Shown: positions 40,077 through 40,095 of the stretch, in pieces
Layout of the letters: each line of letters opens with the position of its first letter
Position numbering within the stretch: the stretch's first letter is position 1
Source: an uncultured Sutterella sp.
Lineage (GTDB): Bacteria > Pseudomonadota > Gammaproteobacteria > Burkholderiales > Burkholderiaceae_F
NCBI GenBank assembly: GCA_900538905.1
Contig: UPZS01000017.1
Location: forward strand, 1 to 40,095
Length of the DNA stretch: 40,095 bases
Reading direction: 5' to 3'
Notes under the pieces: generated by a model
The model's input: the letters and a program-made list of their open reading frames with translations, nothing else
What the model was told of the DNA's origin: nothing
Databases searched by the model: none
Position numbers and translations under genes: made by a program

Positions 40077-40095
40077 AGCCTGGCAGTGACCTACT
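40077..40095 (-). rRNA. rrf: 5S rRNA, 3' end only
   Basis: On the minus strand the window edge reads AGTAGGTCACTGCCAGGCT, matching the 3' end of betaproteobacterial 5S rRNA (AGTAGGTCATCGTCAGGCT in Burkholderia-type genes). Only 19 bases are present; the gene runs off the right end. A terminator follows. Confidence 0.85.

Noticed and set aside
1..40095. CRISPR arrays, insertion sequences, prophage, integron or toxin-antitoxin genes
   Set aside because: No direct-repeat/spacer pattern, transposase, integrase, phage or toxin-like frame was seen on either strand.

Overview
The window looks like one short assembled contig from a betaproteobacterium, most likely a Burkholderiales gut anaerobe or microaerophile of the Sutterellaceae type. 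This rests on the betaproteobacterial form of the 5S rRNA 3' end at the right edge, the divergent murJ/rpsT pair, the type of the sucAB-lpd-gltA genes, and an anaerobe-type CoA-dehydratase-activator fusion protein. The family assignment is inference. The first 74 bases are not genomic: they are an Illumina P7 adapter with an 8-base index, preceded by T's. The right end stops inside a 5S rRNA gene, so both ends look like assembly breaks.

Layout. (1) 75-300: hairpin-rich non-coding DNA. (2) 301-9862, + strand: a tightly packed [NiFe]-hydrogenase maturation operon, hupG-hupH-hupI-hupJ-hupK-hypA-hypB-hypF-hypC-hypD-hypE. HypA/B handle nickel. HypF/E make the cyanide ligand and HypC/D assemble the Fe(CN)2CO unit. 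HupG-K serve the structural subunits of an uptake-type enzyme, whose genes should lie to the left, off the contig. (3) 9934-12092, - strand: a macro-domain protein and the lipid II flippase MurJ, divergent from rpsT (12426-12689, +), which has its own promoter and a structured leader. (4) 13073-17530, +: a 1485-residue protein with two BadF/BcrA-type ATPase modules fused to dehydratase-like domains. It meets tail-to-tail with a HAD phosphatase. (5) 18405-18674, +: a small CxxC metal-binding protein behind a Fur-box-like site. (6) A PPK2 polyphosphate kinase (-), then tRNA-Ser(TGA) (+).

(7) 20409-27447, - strand: mltG-tmk-holB-panB-panC-panD, then argD and an unlisted 38-residue membrane microprotein that ends at a good terminator. 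This joins cell-wall, dTMP, replication-clamp and pantothenate genes in one direction. (8) 27669-29436, +: ygfZ and map; a secreted chalcone-isomerase-like protein converges on them (-). (9) 30220-32787, +: glnD. (10) 32843-39876, - strand: sucA-sucB-lpd-gltA, giving 2-oxoglutarate dehydrogenase plus citrate synthase. (11) A terminator and the 3' end of a 5S rRNA on the - strand.

No CRISPR array, insertion sequence, prophage or toxin-antitoxin pair was seen. Apart from the contig ends this is mostly ordinary core genome. The points most worth a second look are the 1485-residue fusion protein, the Fur-box/metallochaperone unit, the 38-residue membrane protein, the histone-like extension on MltG, and the altered active-site motif of the macro-domain protein.
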